From contig NW_002476536.1 in assembly GCF_000189635.1 (NCBI RefSeq), positions 1-64,000 of the forward strand: a stretch of 64,000 nt of DNA, read 5' to 3'. This DNA is from Tetrahymena thermophila SB210 (taxonomy: Eukaryota > Ciliophora > Oligohymenophorea > Hymenostomatida > Tetrahymenidae). This document shows, piece by piece, positions 25,005 to 37,800 of the stretch (the first letter of the stretch is position 1; each line of letters begins with the position of its first letter). The translations under genes were made by a program, and so were the position numbers. The notes under the pieces are model-generated. The model worked only from the letters and a program-made list of their open reading frames with translations. It had not been told where the DNA came from and did no database searches.

Positions 25005-28000
25005 TTAATTATATGTTTTAAATATAAATATTTAGATTAAATAATGAATTTTAAATTAATTTTTCTGTGATATCTCTTCATAAAACCAGATTAATAATTA
25101 TTATATTTTGTTTGTTCTTTTTATCCATTTATAATTAATTAATTAAATTTCATAAATTGCTATTCAATATTTTTGAAAATATAAATAAATGATATAATAG
25201 ATTAAATATTATAAAAAATTAGAAGAAGTAATTATTAATTTTTTAATTAATATCCTTTAAATTTATATAAATTAATAAAAAAAGTTTATAGGCTCTTCAT
25301 TTTTATCTCATTAGGATCTCAATATTGATCTCTAGTATATTTTATTTATTAATAAATATTATTTATATTATTATTAAAATTTTTTATAAATTTAACTTTC
25401 AATTTATTTAAATAAATAATTTTTGTTTTTGATATTATCATAATTATTCATTGATTTTTATTAAAACTAAAATTTTTTAGCATTTTAACTTAATTTTTAT
25501 TTGAATTTTTAATTATTTATTATTCATTTTTTATTATTTGATATATTTTCTTCATTTTTTGCTATTAAAACTTACACTTAACAAAAGCAGTTTACTAGTT
25601 TTGGATTGTAATATTTTTAATTATAAAAGTTAATTTAAAGCATTAAAGCTTTTTTAATTTATTTTATTTATTTTCCTTTTTCTTTTTATTATGATTTCTT
25701 TTTTTTTCATAATCTTATCATTTCATATTTTTTCTTCATTTTTTCCTTCTAATTAACTAGAGTGAAATGCCTATTTAATTTATAAAAGGCTAAAATTTAA
25801 TATTTATTAATAACATAAAAAATAAAGCTAAATTAGCTTAAAACAGCTTTATTTTTGAGTTTTTAGAAAGCTTTAAATTGACAAAATGTAAAATTTCAAA
25901 TATTATATATAAACTGTATATTCTTATAACATATCATTTTTTTGAAAAATTTAACGAACTCAAAAATCAATAGTTTTAAATAAAAACACAGTAATAAAAC
26001 TCGCTTTTTTTTAATTTGTATGGGAACTTACTCTATTTAATGATATTTTTTTATTTAATATTTAAAAAGTTACAATTCAATTGGTGATAAAGGTTCTTCA
26101 GGCTTAGGTTCTGGTTTAGCAAATTGCATTAATCTCTCAAATTTGAAACTTAATCTTCGGTAAAAACAGTTTATTTATTTTGGATTGTGATATTTTTAAT
26201 AAAAAAACTCATTAAACACAATAAAGCTCTTTTTTCTTTTTCTTTTTATTGTGCTTGCTTTTTTTTGTTCTTTCTTTCTTCGTTAATTTAACTCATCATT
26301 TTATTTTCAAGTTTTGGTTTTATTATTAATTAATCTTATTATTTCATATTTTTCTTCATTTTTTCCCTATTTAATGATATATTTTTTCTTCAATATTTAA
26401 AAAGTTCGAATATAATTGGTGCAATGGGTGCATCAAACTTAGGTTCTGGTTTAGCAAATTGCATTAATCTCTCAAATTTGACACTTAATCTTAGGTAAAA
26501 ACAGTTTATTTATTTTGGATTGTGATATTTTTAATTATAAAAACTAATTAAAAATAATAAAGCTCTTTTTTCTTTTTCTTTTTATTTTACTTGCTTGCTT
26601 TTTTTTGTTCTTTCTTTATTTGTTAATTTAGCTCATCATTTTATTTTAAACTTTTGCTTTTATTATTAATTAATCTTATTATTTCATATTTTTTCTTCAA
26701 TAATAAAAAAAAGTTATAATTTAATTGGTGATAAAGGTGCATCAGGCTTATGTTCTGCTTTAGCAAATTGCATTAATCTCTCAAATTTGACAGTTGATCT
26801 TTGGTAAAAACAGTTTATTTGTTTTGGATTGTGATATTTTTTCTTCATTTTCTCCTTTTAATTAACTATTTAATGATATATTTTTTCTTCAATATTTAAA
26901 AAGTTAAAATTATATCGGTGATGAAGGTGTATCAGGCTTAGGTTCTGCTATAGCAAGTTGCATTAATCTCTCAAATTTGACACTTGATCTTGTGTAAAAA
27001 CAGTTTATTTACTTTGGATTGTGATATTTTGAATTATAAAAACTAATTAAAAACAATAAAGCTCTTTTTTCTTTTTCTTTTTATTGTTTTTGCTTTTTTT
27101 TGTTCTTTCTTTGTTAATTTAGCTCATCATTTTATTTTCAAATTTTGCTTTTATTATTAATTAACCTTATAATTTCATATTTTTCTTCATTTTTTCCCTA
27201 TTTAATGATATATTTTTTCTTCAATATTTAAAAAGTTCGAATATTATTGGTGCAATAGGTTCATCAAACTTAGGTTCTGCTTTAGCAAATTGCATTAATC
27301 TCTCAAATTTGACACTTAATCTTAGGTAAAAACAGTTTATTTGTTTTGGATTGTGATATTTTTAATTATAAAAACTAATTAAAAACAATAAAGCTCTTTT
27401 TTTCTTTTTCTTTTTATTGTCCTTGCTTGCTTTTTTTTGTTCTTTCTTTATTAATTTAAGTCATCATTTTATTTTCAACTTTTGCTTTTATTATTAATTA
27501 ATCTATCTTATTATTTCATATTATTTCTTCATTTTTTCCTTCTAATTTACTATTTAATGATATAATTTTTCTTCAATATTTAAAAAGTTTGAATAAAATT
27601 GGTTCAAATGGTGCATCAGGTTTAGGTTCTGCTTTAGCAAAGTGCATTAATCTCTCAAATTTGACACTTAATCTTAGGTAAAAACAGTTTATTTGTTATG
27701 GATTGTGATATTTTTAATTATAAAAACTAATTAAAAACAATAAAACTCTTTTTTCTTTTTCTTTTTGTTGTGCTTGCTAGCTTTTTTTGTTGTTTCTTTT
27801 TTAATATAAATCATTATTTTATTTTCAAATTTTGTTTTTATTATTAATTAATCTTATTATTTCATATTTTTTCATCATTTTTTCCTTCTAATTAACTATT
27901 TAATGATATATTTTTTCTTCAATATTTAAAAAGTTAAAATGAAATTGGTGATAAAGGTGCATCAGGCTTAGGTTCTGCTTTAGCAAATTGTATTAAACTC

Positions 28001-30994
28001 TCAAATTTAACACTTGATCTTGGGTAAAAACAGTTTATTTAGGATTGGGATATTTTTAAATATAAAAGCTAATTAAAAACAATAAAGCTCTTTTTTCTTT
28101 TTATTTTTATTTTGATTGCTTTTTTGTTCTTTCTTTGTTAATATAGCTCATCATTTTATTTTAAACTTTTGCTTTTATTATTAATTAATCTTATTATTTC
28201 ATATTTTTTCTTCATTTTTTCCTTCTAATTAACTATTTAATGATATATTTTTTCTTCAATTTTTAAAAAGTTCGAATAAAATTGGTGATTAAGGTGTAAC
28301 AGGCTTAGGTTCTGCTCTAGCAAATTGCATTAATCTCTCAAATTTGACACTTAATCTTCGGTAAAAATAGTTTATTTATTTTCGATTGTGATATTTTTAA
28401 TAAAAAAATTTAATAAAAACAATAAATCTCTTATTTCTTTTTCTTTTTTATTTTGATTGCTTTTTTTGTTCTTTCTTTGTTAATTTAGCTCATCATATTA
28501 TTTTCAACTTTTGCTTTTATTATTTATTTCTTATTATTTCATATTTTTTCTTCATTTTTTCCTTCTAATTTACTATTTAATGATATATTTTTTCTTCAAT
28601 ATTTAAAAAGTTCGAATAAAATTGGTGCAATAGGTGCATTAAACTTAGGTTCTTCTTTAGCAAATTGCATTAATCTCTCAAATTTGACACTTGATCTTCG
28701 GTAAAAATAGTTTATTTGTTTTTGATTGTGATATTTTTAATTATAAAAGCTAATTAAAAATAATAAAGCTCTTTTTTCTTTTTCTTTTTCTTTTGATTAC
28801 TTTTTTTGTTCTTTTTTTGTTAATATAGCTCATCATTTTATTTTCAATTTTTGCTTTTATTATTAATTAATCTTTCTTATTATTTCATATTTTTCTTCAC
28901 TTTTTCCTTCTAATTAACTATTTAATGATATATTTTTTCTTCAATAAAAAGTTCGAATAAAATTGGTGCAACGGGTGCATCAAACTTAGGTACAGCTTTA
29001 GCAAATTGTATTAATCTCTCAAATTTGACACTATGGCTTTAGTAAAAACTGTTTATTTATTTTGGATTGTGATATTTTTAATTATAAAAACTAATTAAAA
29101 ACAATAAAACTCTTTTTTTTATTTTTCTTTTTATTGTGCTTGCTTTTTTGTTCTTTCTTTGTTAACCTATTAGCTCATCATTTTATTTTTAACTTTTGTT
29201 TTAATTATTAATTATTAATTAATCTTATTATTTCATATTTTTTCTTCATTTTTTCCTTTTAATTAACTATTTAATGATATATTTTTTCATCAATATTTAA
29301 ACAGTGAAAATTAAATTGGTGCAATGGGTGCATCAGACTTAGGTTCTGCTTTAGCAAATTGCATTAATCTCTCAAATTTGACACTTGATCTTCGGTAAAA
29401 ACAGTTAATTTGTTTTTGATTGTGATATTTTGAATTATAAAAACTAATTAAAAACAATAAAGCTCTTTTTTCTTTTTCTATTTATTGTTCTTGCTTTTTT
29501 TTTGCTCTTCTTTTGTTAATTTAGCTCATCATTTTATTTTCAACTTTTGCTTTTATTATTAATTAATTTTATTATTTCATATTTTTTCTTCATTTTTTCC
29601 TTCTAATTTAATACTATTTAATGATATATTTTTTCTTCAATATATCAAAAGTTCGAATAAAATTGGTGCAATGGGTGTCTCAAACTTAGGTTCTGCTTTA
29701 GCAAATTGCATTAATCTCTCAAATTTGACGTTTGATCTTCGGTAAAAACAGTTTATTTGTTTTTGATTGCGATATTTTTAATTATAAAAACAAATTAAAA
29801 AGAATAAAGCTCTTTTTTCTTTTTCTTTTTATTGTGCTTGCTTGCTTTTTTTGTTATTTCTTTGTTAATTTAGCTCATTATTTTATTTTAAACTTTTGCT
29901 TTTATTATTAATTAATCTTATTATTTCATATTTTTTCTCCATTTTTTTCTTCTAATTTACTATTTAATGAGATATTTTTTCTTCAATATTTAAAAAGTTC
30001 AAATAAAATTGGTACAATGGGTGCATCAGGCTTAGGTTCTGCTTTAGCAAATTGCATTAATCTCTCAAATTTGACACTTAATCTTAGGTAAAAACAGTTT
30101 ATTTGTTTTGGATTGTGATATTTTTAATTATAAAAACTAATTAAAAACAATAAAGCTCTTTTTTTCTTTTTCTTTTTATTGTCCTTGCTTGCTTTTTTTT
30201 GTTCTTTCTTTATTAATTTAAGTCATCATTTTATTTTAAAATTTTGCTTTTAACATTAATTTATCTTATTATTTCATATTTTTTCTTCATTTTTTCCTTC
30301 TAATTAACTATTTAATGATATATTTTTTCTTCAATATTTAAAAAGTTCTAATAAAATTGGTTCAATGGGTGCATCAGGCTTAGGTTCTGGTTTAGCAAAT
30401 TGCACTAATCTCTCAAATTTGACACTTGATCTTAGGTAAAAATAGTTTATTTGTTTTGGATTGTGATATTTTCAATTATAAAAACTAATTAAAAATAATA
30501 AAGCTCTTTTTTCTTTTTCTTTTTATTGCGCTTGCTTTTTTTTGTTCTTTCTTTGTTAATTTAGCTCAACATTTTATTTTTTCTTAATTTTTTCCTTCTA
30601 ATTAACTATTTAATGATATATTTTTCTTCAATATTTAAAAAGTGAAAATTAAATTGGTGCAATTGGTGCATCAGGCTTAGTTTCTGCTTTAACAAATTGC
30701 ATTAATCTCTCAAATTTGACACTTGATAATCGGTAAAAACAGTTTATTTGTTTTGGATTGTGATATTTTTAATTATAAAAACTAATTAAAAACAATAAAA
30801 TTCTTATTTCTTTTTCTTTTTGTTGTGCTTGCTTGCTTTTTTTTGTTTTTTCTTTGTTAATTTAGCTTATCGTTTTATTTTCAAATTTTGCTTTTATTAT
30901 TAATTAATCTTTTATTTCATATTATTTCTTCATTTTTTCCTTCTAATTAACTATTTAATGATATATTTTTTCTTCAATATTTAAAAAGTAAAAA

Positions 30995-31430
30995 TTTAAT
31001 TGGTGATACATACATACATACATACTCGCACATGGTTACATGCACTCGGGATAGGGGCCCTATATATAATTACTTATACATTATTATTATACGTATACCA
31101 ATTTATTTATATATAATTGTGGGTAATATACTAGAAGGGAAGGGTCACCTACACCCTAATGGCATTTCTACTAATCTTCCATGATTTGACTACGCATTAT
31201 GCTCGCTTCCCATTTGTATTCCAGATCTTCTGTTCAGAATGGGGCCTCCTCTTTACCTCCTATCAGATTTGGCCCTTCCCTCCTACCAAGGAGACCGCTG
31301 GTAACATTCACATTTTTACATTGAATTTTTCGAAATAAAGGGGGCGGTATAGGATTCGAACCCCCGATATCACTGCTAAGACCCTCCGACTCGCCCACTC
31401 GAGTCGCTTAGCCCTTCTTTAATTGGTGAT
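30995..31430 (-). mobile_element. tRNA-derived SINE with 13-b target-site duplication
   Basis: A 410-b segment (31008-31417) interrupts a unit of the array and is flanked by identical copies of TTTAATTGGTGAT (30995-31007 and 31418-31430), the unit sequence itself. Read on the minus strand, the element opens with a tRNA-like head: an A-box-like GACTCGAGTGGG and, ~32 b on, a perfect B box GGTTCGAATCC (RNA polymerase III promoter elements). A ~300-b unrelated body follows. It ends in a (GTAT)n tail next to the duplication. The body is strikingly GC-richer than everything around it. This is the structure of a tRNA-derived SINE mobilised by a LINE-type machinery. No intact cloverleaf can be drawn, so it is not a working tRNA gene. 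Confidence 0.88.
31334..31417 (-). promoter_or_regulatory. Internal Pol III-type promoter (A and B boxes) in the SINE head
   Basis: On the minus strand the head holds GACTCGAGTGGG (A-box-like, one or two mismatches to the tRNA consensus) at ~31390-31405 and GGTTCGAATCC (exact B box) at ~31351-31361. The spacing is in the usual tRNA range. No T-run terminator follows within the element body that would obviously cut transcription short. Confidence 0.7.
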
Positions 31431-32734
31431 GAAGGTGCATCAGGCTTAGGTTCTGCTTTAGCAAATTGTATTAATCTTTCAAATTTGACACTTAATCTTC
31501 GGTAAAAACAGTTTATTTGTTTTGGATTGTGATATTTTTAATTATAAAAACTAATTGAAATTATAAAACTCTTTTTTCTTTTTCTTCCTGCTTTTTTTTG
31601 TTCTTTATTTCTTTCTTTGTTAATTTAGCTCATCATTTTATTTTAAACTTTTGCTTTTATTATTAATTAATCTTATTATTTCATATTTTTTCTTTATTTT
31701 TTCATTTTAATTAACTATTTAATGATATATTTTTTCTTCAATATTAAAAAGTGAAAATTAAATTGGTGCAATGGGTGCATCAGTCTTAGGTTCAGGTTTA
31801 GCAAATTGCATTAATCTCTCAAATTTGACACTTGATCTTCGGTAAAAACAGTTAATTTGTTTTGGATTGTGATATTTTTAATTATAAAAACTTATTAAAA
31901 ACAATAAAGCTCTATTTTCTTTTTCTTTTTATTGTGCTTGCTTTTTTTTGATCTTTCTTTTTTAATATAAATCATTATTTTATTTTCAACTTTTGCTTTT
32001 ATGATTAATTAATTAATCTTATATTTTCATATTTTTTCTTCATTTTTTCCTTCTAATTTACTATTTAATGATATATTATTTCTTCAATATTTAAAAAGTA
32101 TAAATTAAATTGGTGCAATGGGTGCATCAGTTTATAAATTTTGGATTTAAATATTTTAAACTATAAAAATGAATATAAAACAAAAAAGCTCTTTGAATTT
32201 ATTTGATAGCTTTTATTTGATTTATTTTTTTATCTTTTTTATTCCACTAATGTTATTATATTTATTAATTGAAGAAATAATTTTTAATTAAAAATTTTAT
32301 TCTATTTTGATATTTATTTAAAATTTATACAAATTTATTTTAATATTATTAGCCCAATGAATGCATCATAAAGATTCTAAGTAATAAGTAGGTGTCTTAA
32401 ATCAAAAAGATTAGTTGTCTTTAAAAAAGTATTCTGGTGATAAACAAGTGGTGAAAATAGGATGAATAAATATTAAATGTTTGAATAATAAAATAAATTT
32501 TATTATTTAATATTTTCAAAAAGTTTTTTCATCTAAAAGATAAATAGATAAATAGATTTTATTATTGATTTTATATTTATAAATATTATTCATATTTATT
32601 TTTGTAAGTAAATAAATTATTAAAAAAAATAAAAAAATTTAAAAATTGAAAGAGGGGATTGAATTAAAGAAACTTACTATATTCTTCTAATTTCGCATTC
32701 TTATTATCCTTTATATAAAGTTTTCAACTTCTTT

Positions 32735-33890
32735 TTTATTCTTCTTCAATTTTAATTAACTTCAATACAAAATTTTTTTAAATTTTATACATGTTTTAGA
32801 ATGATGTTAAATTTAACTTTTAGATATCAGCTAGTATAGGTAGAATTTAAAATCGGATTTAATTAATTTTTAAAAGATTTAATTATAATCTAGTTCGAGT
32901 ATGTATGTTATTATTAATAATCTGATCAACCAAATAGATCATTTTATGACTTTATATTATATTCTTTTTATACTACCAACTGAAAAGGTTCTATTCATTC
33001 TGAAAATTTGATTGAACAATAGCTTCAAAATTAATTACATAATTTCATTTTATAGCTTTTATAAATATTATGAGTATACTCTTTTTATTCTGCAAAAAAC
33101 AAATTCAATTATATATTATTTCAGTAATTTGATTATTGGCTTAAAAGCTTAAAATAGAACCTAATTTTAGTAACTTGGTTTATGTATTGTTTAAAGTGAA
33201 TAAATTAGTTAAAATTTACATTAGCCTTTTTAAAATTTTTAAATAGAATTTATAATAAAAGTTTTATTTTGTTCAAAAGATAATGAATAAATAGTTAATT
33301 TGTGAAGTTGTTTTAGTTCTAAAAATAAACTTTTTATAATACCAGAAAAAAAATAAATATTATTTCAGTAATTTAAATTTAGCGCCAACTATAGTACTAA
33401 CACAATAAATAGGATATATATTTTGTTATGAAACTCTGATATTTTAAATTAGCTGCACAAATTTATCTTTATTTAGTTTAAATTGGTATTTAATAATATT
33501 TTATAATAAAATTATTTACATTTATATAATTACTTTTTAAAAAATACTAATTACTAAAGATTACATATTTTTGAAGTGACTTTCATATACTTATAGATTG
33601 ATAGATTAATTGATGGATATATATAAATATAGATATATTTTGTAATACCTTGCTTGGTAAATTAAACAAAAAACTAGTTTTTTATATTACACTATTCAAT
33701 TTAATCACTGAAGCACTTTAAAACTTTAATTATCTATCCTAACTTATTTAATTTTTATGAAGTTTTACACTTACTTTTCTATTTATGGAACTCATCAAAT
33801 AGAGTTTTACATTAAATCCTAAGTTACATGAATATTTTATGTTTTGTAATAAAATTAAATCAAAAACTGTAATATATAAAATATGTGGTT
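32735..33890 (+). repeat. Dispersed repeat R, copy R3 (5' shortened)
   Basis: R3 is the closest relative of R2 and ends at the same AAATATGTGGTT motif. Compared with R1 and R2 it lacks the first ~150-200 b. It starts ~110 b beyond the left end of element copy 2. No coding frame is recognised. Confidence 0.75.
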
Positions 33891-34882
33891 TTAATTATAT
33901 ATATATATATATCTGTTCCTGCATTTGAAATAAAACGAACCATGATATCATATATGATTTGTGTTAATAATAGCATTCTCATATGAATCAAGTCTGTTTG
34001 GATGTTTATTGAGGTTTTATAGTAAATGAATAAAATTTCTTATAATATTATTTGTATATATTACTTTCAAATTTTTGCTTTTATTCCTATGAAATGATTG
34101 GATAATTTTTAATTTTGTGTTAAAAAATAATCCATTAACTATTTTTTAATTAATTATTGTATTATTTCATAAGATTAACTATTAGAAATCAATTCATTAA
34201 TTTTATTTTGATTAATTTTACTGCCAATCTTTTTTTTAACTTACAACTACAATCATTTTATTTATATTTAAGTTAAATATTTTACCTAAAATCAATCAGC
34301 CATCTTGAAAAAAATATTGTTTGAATTTTTTTTTCTTACCAAATTTTTATTTCAATATCTTTAAAGTGATATCTTTGTAATGAATTAAATAAATTCCTTT
34401 TAATTTTCTGGTAAATATATTGATAGAACCACTTTGATAAAAATTAGTTTACATAATTACAATATTTTTTATATTTAAATTCATTAAAAATTTTTGATAA
34501 ATTAAGTTTTTATATTTATCTATAGTAATTAATTAATCATTTTGACAATAATATTATCATTTAAGGCAAAGAGGATATTAAGTTTGGCTAAATTAAAACT
34601 AGTTTTGTTAAAATCATTAGAAATTATAATTAATTAAAATATTCATTAAATAATAATCTTTCAAGCATAGTAAAAATAATACATATAATTATTAATTTGC
34701 AATTATACAATTTCAGTGCTTAATTAGGTAATATAAATTAAAAAATTATCTAGTTGATTAATATATATTTTCTAACAGATTAAACACATCTTTTAATATA
34801 TAAATAATAAAAGCAATAATAAATGATAAATAAAAATAGAACAAAATATAAACAATAGATTAGTTAGCCTTTCAACATTTAG
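33891..34882. other. 5' flank of TmcB/C-like paralog 1
   Basis: A (TA)n tract at ~33896-33912 opens the region. From ~34040 to the start codon the sequence is recognisably related to the flank upstream of paralog 2 (~50590-51834), for example CAATCAT.TTAT, CATCTTGAAAAAAATATTG and AACACAT.TTTTA..ATAA. The duplicated unit therefore included ~800 b of upstream sequence. I see no gene in it. Confidence 0.6.
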
Positions 34883-37800
34883 ATGAAAGAAAAAAAGCAT
34901 GATTAGAAATAAAGTACTTAGCAATCATAAACTAAGATTTCAAAAGTATCTCACAAGTTTAATAACTTGCGGCTGAGAAAGTTTTATACTGAAGAGATGA
35001 TTCATTTAATTCGCCCTTTGAGACTTAACAAACTATTATCAATTATAATTATTATAATTAGTAGGATAACAATACTGTCCTTCATTTACAAGGACAAGAG
35101 TTAATACTCTAACAATTCTCATGTATCTCAAAAATAAAATTAAAAGCGACTTTAAAGTTTAGCAAGTTATCCATAGTATTTATAAATATTTCCTTTATTT
35201 GACCACTACTTAAAAGCTATAGCCCCTTATTATTCTACTATATTTATAGCTTTTGCTTTAAATATTTTTTTTATTAGTTCTTTGGTGCTATCCTTTTCAC
35301 TAAAAAATTTAGAAATCAATAACATTAAATTTAAATTGTAAAAATTTTGCTAATTCTACACAACAATTTACAACCAATGGCTATTTTACGTTTCTTTAAA
35401 TTCTGCATTTAAACTAATAACACTGCAAGATTTAGAATAACCAATAGATCTTATTGCTATTTCTTACATAAATATTTTCTTGACTATTGGAATAGGTATC
35501 GTTGTTATATAAATTTTAAATTTCTAAGTCAAATCAATTAAGTATTAATCAATCATAATTTTTAATACAGTCTTTTCAAAACTAGTAACTCGTGGTTTAT
35601 CATAAATATTTAATTTATTTTAGAAGTATCATTTTCAAATATATTTTTATTTATACACATGAGTTATTCCATTTGAAAAAACTGTATTACAAAAAATTTA
35701 CTTGAAAAATCACTCATTTTAATATTAGTTTCTACATTTACAATAAAAATTTTATTATATTATTAAACAGACAGATATACTTTTTTATAATAAAAAATTC
35801 AATACAAAATTTTATTTAAAAAAAATATTTTCTATTCAAAAGGATTCTTGATCGAAGCACATGACTTTAGTTGTTCATTTAGTGAAGAAAGTAACTACTT
35901 GGCAAAGTAGCCAGATAACACATATTTAATTTTATTTTCCTTGAGAGCTATTTTAGTTATTTTAAATTCGTTTTCAAGCCATATAGCTATTGTGTTGTAC
36001 TCGACACTCTATTTTTTCTTTGAAATTATTTTTATTTTAGTGAAAGACTATTATTTATCAGAATATATAGATCGCATCTATTTATGTCTTTCAGCTGCGT
36101 CACTTTAAATTAGCCTTTGTTTTGTAGTCGAGAATTTTATATTTGAAGGATCTGATACTATTCTAATTATTATAGTTACAGTACCTATTTCTACTATTTT
36201 TGTTTTGCAGTACAAAAAAAACAAAAATGAGCAATTATTTCATATATTTTTAAATATTGAGTCTCTTTATGAGTGCAACACCTATAAATTTTTATAGATA
36301 GTAAGGATGATTATCCAATAGTCTAAGCTATGCTAAAATCATTACTTGTATAAAGGATAAGGAATTAATTACTAAGCAATTATTTAAGTTCATGAGCTTT
36401 AATGTACTTCAAACGATAAATCTTGCTTTTGCTATTTGTACAGAGCTCCTGTAAACAAATTAATATTTTCATTGAATAAATTATTAATAAACAACAATAT
36501 TATTAACTCCTTCCTAATGTTAATTATTTTTATAGTTACTTTTATTTTGTTGTTTTTAACATAAAATTGTAAATTACTAATAGCATTTTTAATTATAAAA
36601 TTAAATTAGAATACAAAAGAAGAACTTTTGTAGCAAGTACTCTCTGAAAAACATTTTAGAAAAGAATATATTGAACATCTATTATTTGATATTATGGAAA
36701 AATATATTGAAAATAATAAAGGTAAGAAAGAAAAAAATATGAATATCTTGAGACTGTCTCTTTTGAACTATCTTTTTGAGATAATTAATGACCCAACGAG
36801 AGCTCTTATCTTTTTGTATCGCACTTAATTCTAATTTGTTTTGAGTAATAAAATAAGGGGAGCATATAAATTTTACTTTTACTAGCTAAAAGAATTTGTG
36901 ATGAAATCTTATTCTGAAATATTTTTTAATTCTAACATTCAAAATTAAAAAATAAACATGATTGGAGCCATTCTATTTGACGAGAAAATTAACATTTGTA
37001 AAAAAAAGCTCAGAGATACTTTGATTCAAACTGGAGATTTCTATGATTTTTTATGCGGGGATTATATCCCTTTGAAACAATTGGAAATTATGTCTGTGCC
37101 TTTGATAAATCTTAATTAAGAGCTGTAAAATAGCTTTTTAGAACTTTTTCAAATTAATGCGTTTGATTTGGATCTTCAATATTTGGCTAGTGTATATATC
37201 TAAGTTCTAGATTTTTAGAGTAGAAAAATCTCAGATTTTCAAAAGTAGGCTTTAAATATTTTTAATAAATCCTAAAAGATTAAAAATATCAAATAATTAC
37301 AAAAATTGAAGTAAAACAATTACTTTACTGAAAATGTTTGTGTAGTTTTTTCATCGTTTTTGGAAAATGATTATATTATTAACAAAGTTTCGAATCCCTT
37401 TTTCTAGATTTTTGGGATTAAAATAAATGAAATTCTTGGTAAATAGTTGAATTTATTAGTACCAAATATAGTAAAAAGGCATCACAATAAAATGATCAAA
37501 TAATTTATTGATCAAGAATCTCTAAATATAGTTTAAAAAGGTATTTATTATTTTGTAATATTCTCTTCCCTATCCAAAAATTTTTCTGTAATGTAAATAA
37601 AAAAGGAGAAAGACATGCTTTTGCTCTTGATAAAAAGGGATTTGTTTTCCCTATCACTTTGAGAATAAAAATTGAAATTTTTGAAAATGATATTGGTGTC
37701 TGCGCTTTAATTTAACGAGTAAATAAATAAAAATAATACATTTTATTTGATGATGATGGTATAATCACAGATTTTTCCAAAAAAATATTTATTGATATTT

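Larger units (their letters stand above)
26080..32130 (-). repeat. Tandem array of ~345-b units, about 18 copies, within element copy 2
   Basis: Units are recognised by repeated TTGGATTGTGATATTTTTAA, AAAACAGTTTATTTGT, GCAAATTGCATTAATCTCTC and GCTCATCATTTTATTT on the + strand, the complement of the unit in copies 1 and 3. Spacing is mostly 335-350 b. A few units are shortened, for example around 26820-27010 and 30560-30600. Divergence between units is greater than in copy 3, which suggests an older or less homogenised array. Confidence 0.9.
25005..32625 (-). repeat. Composite repeat element, copy 2 (inverted), about 18 units, carrying a SINE
   Basis: This is the reverse complement of the copies at 6404 and 41249. 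The right end is at ~25005-26040, with TTTTATCTCATTAGGA, TTGTTCTTTTTATCC and GCTATTCAATATTTTTG. The tandem array is at ~26080-32130. The left end is at ~32200-32625, where TTTTTGTAAGTAAATAAATT marks the boundary. The left end lacks the outermost AAGAGGAATTAATTTA found in copies 1 and 3, so it is slightly truncated or diverged. The array is interrupted by a 410-b insertion at 31008-31417. Confidence 0.8.

Noticed and set aside
31334-31417. Functional tRNA gene on the minus strand
   Set aside because: The B box is perfect, but the acceptor, D and T stems do not pair into a cloverleaf. The sequence continues into a body and tail bordered by a target-site duplication, so it is the head of a SINE.
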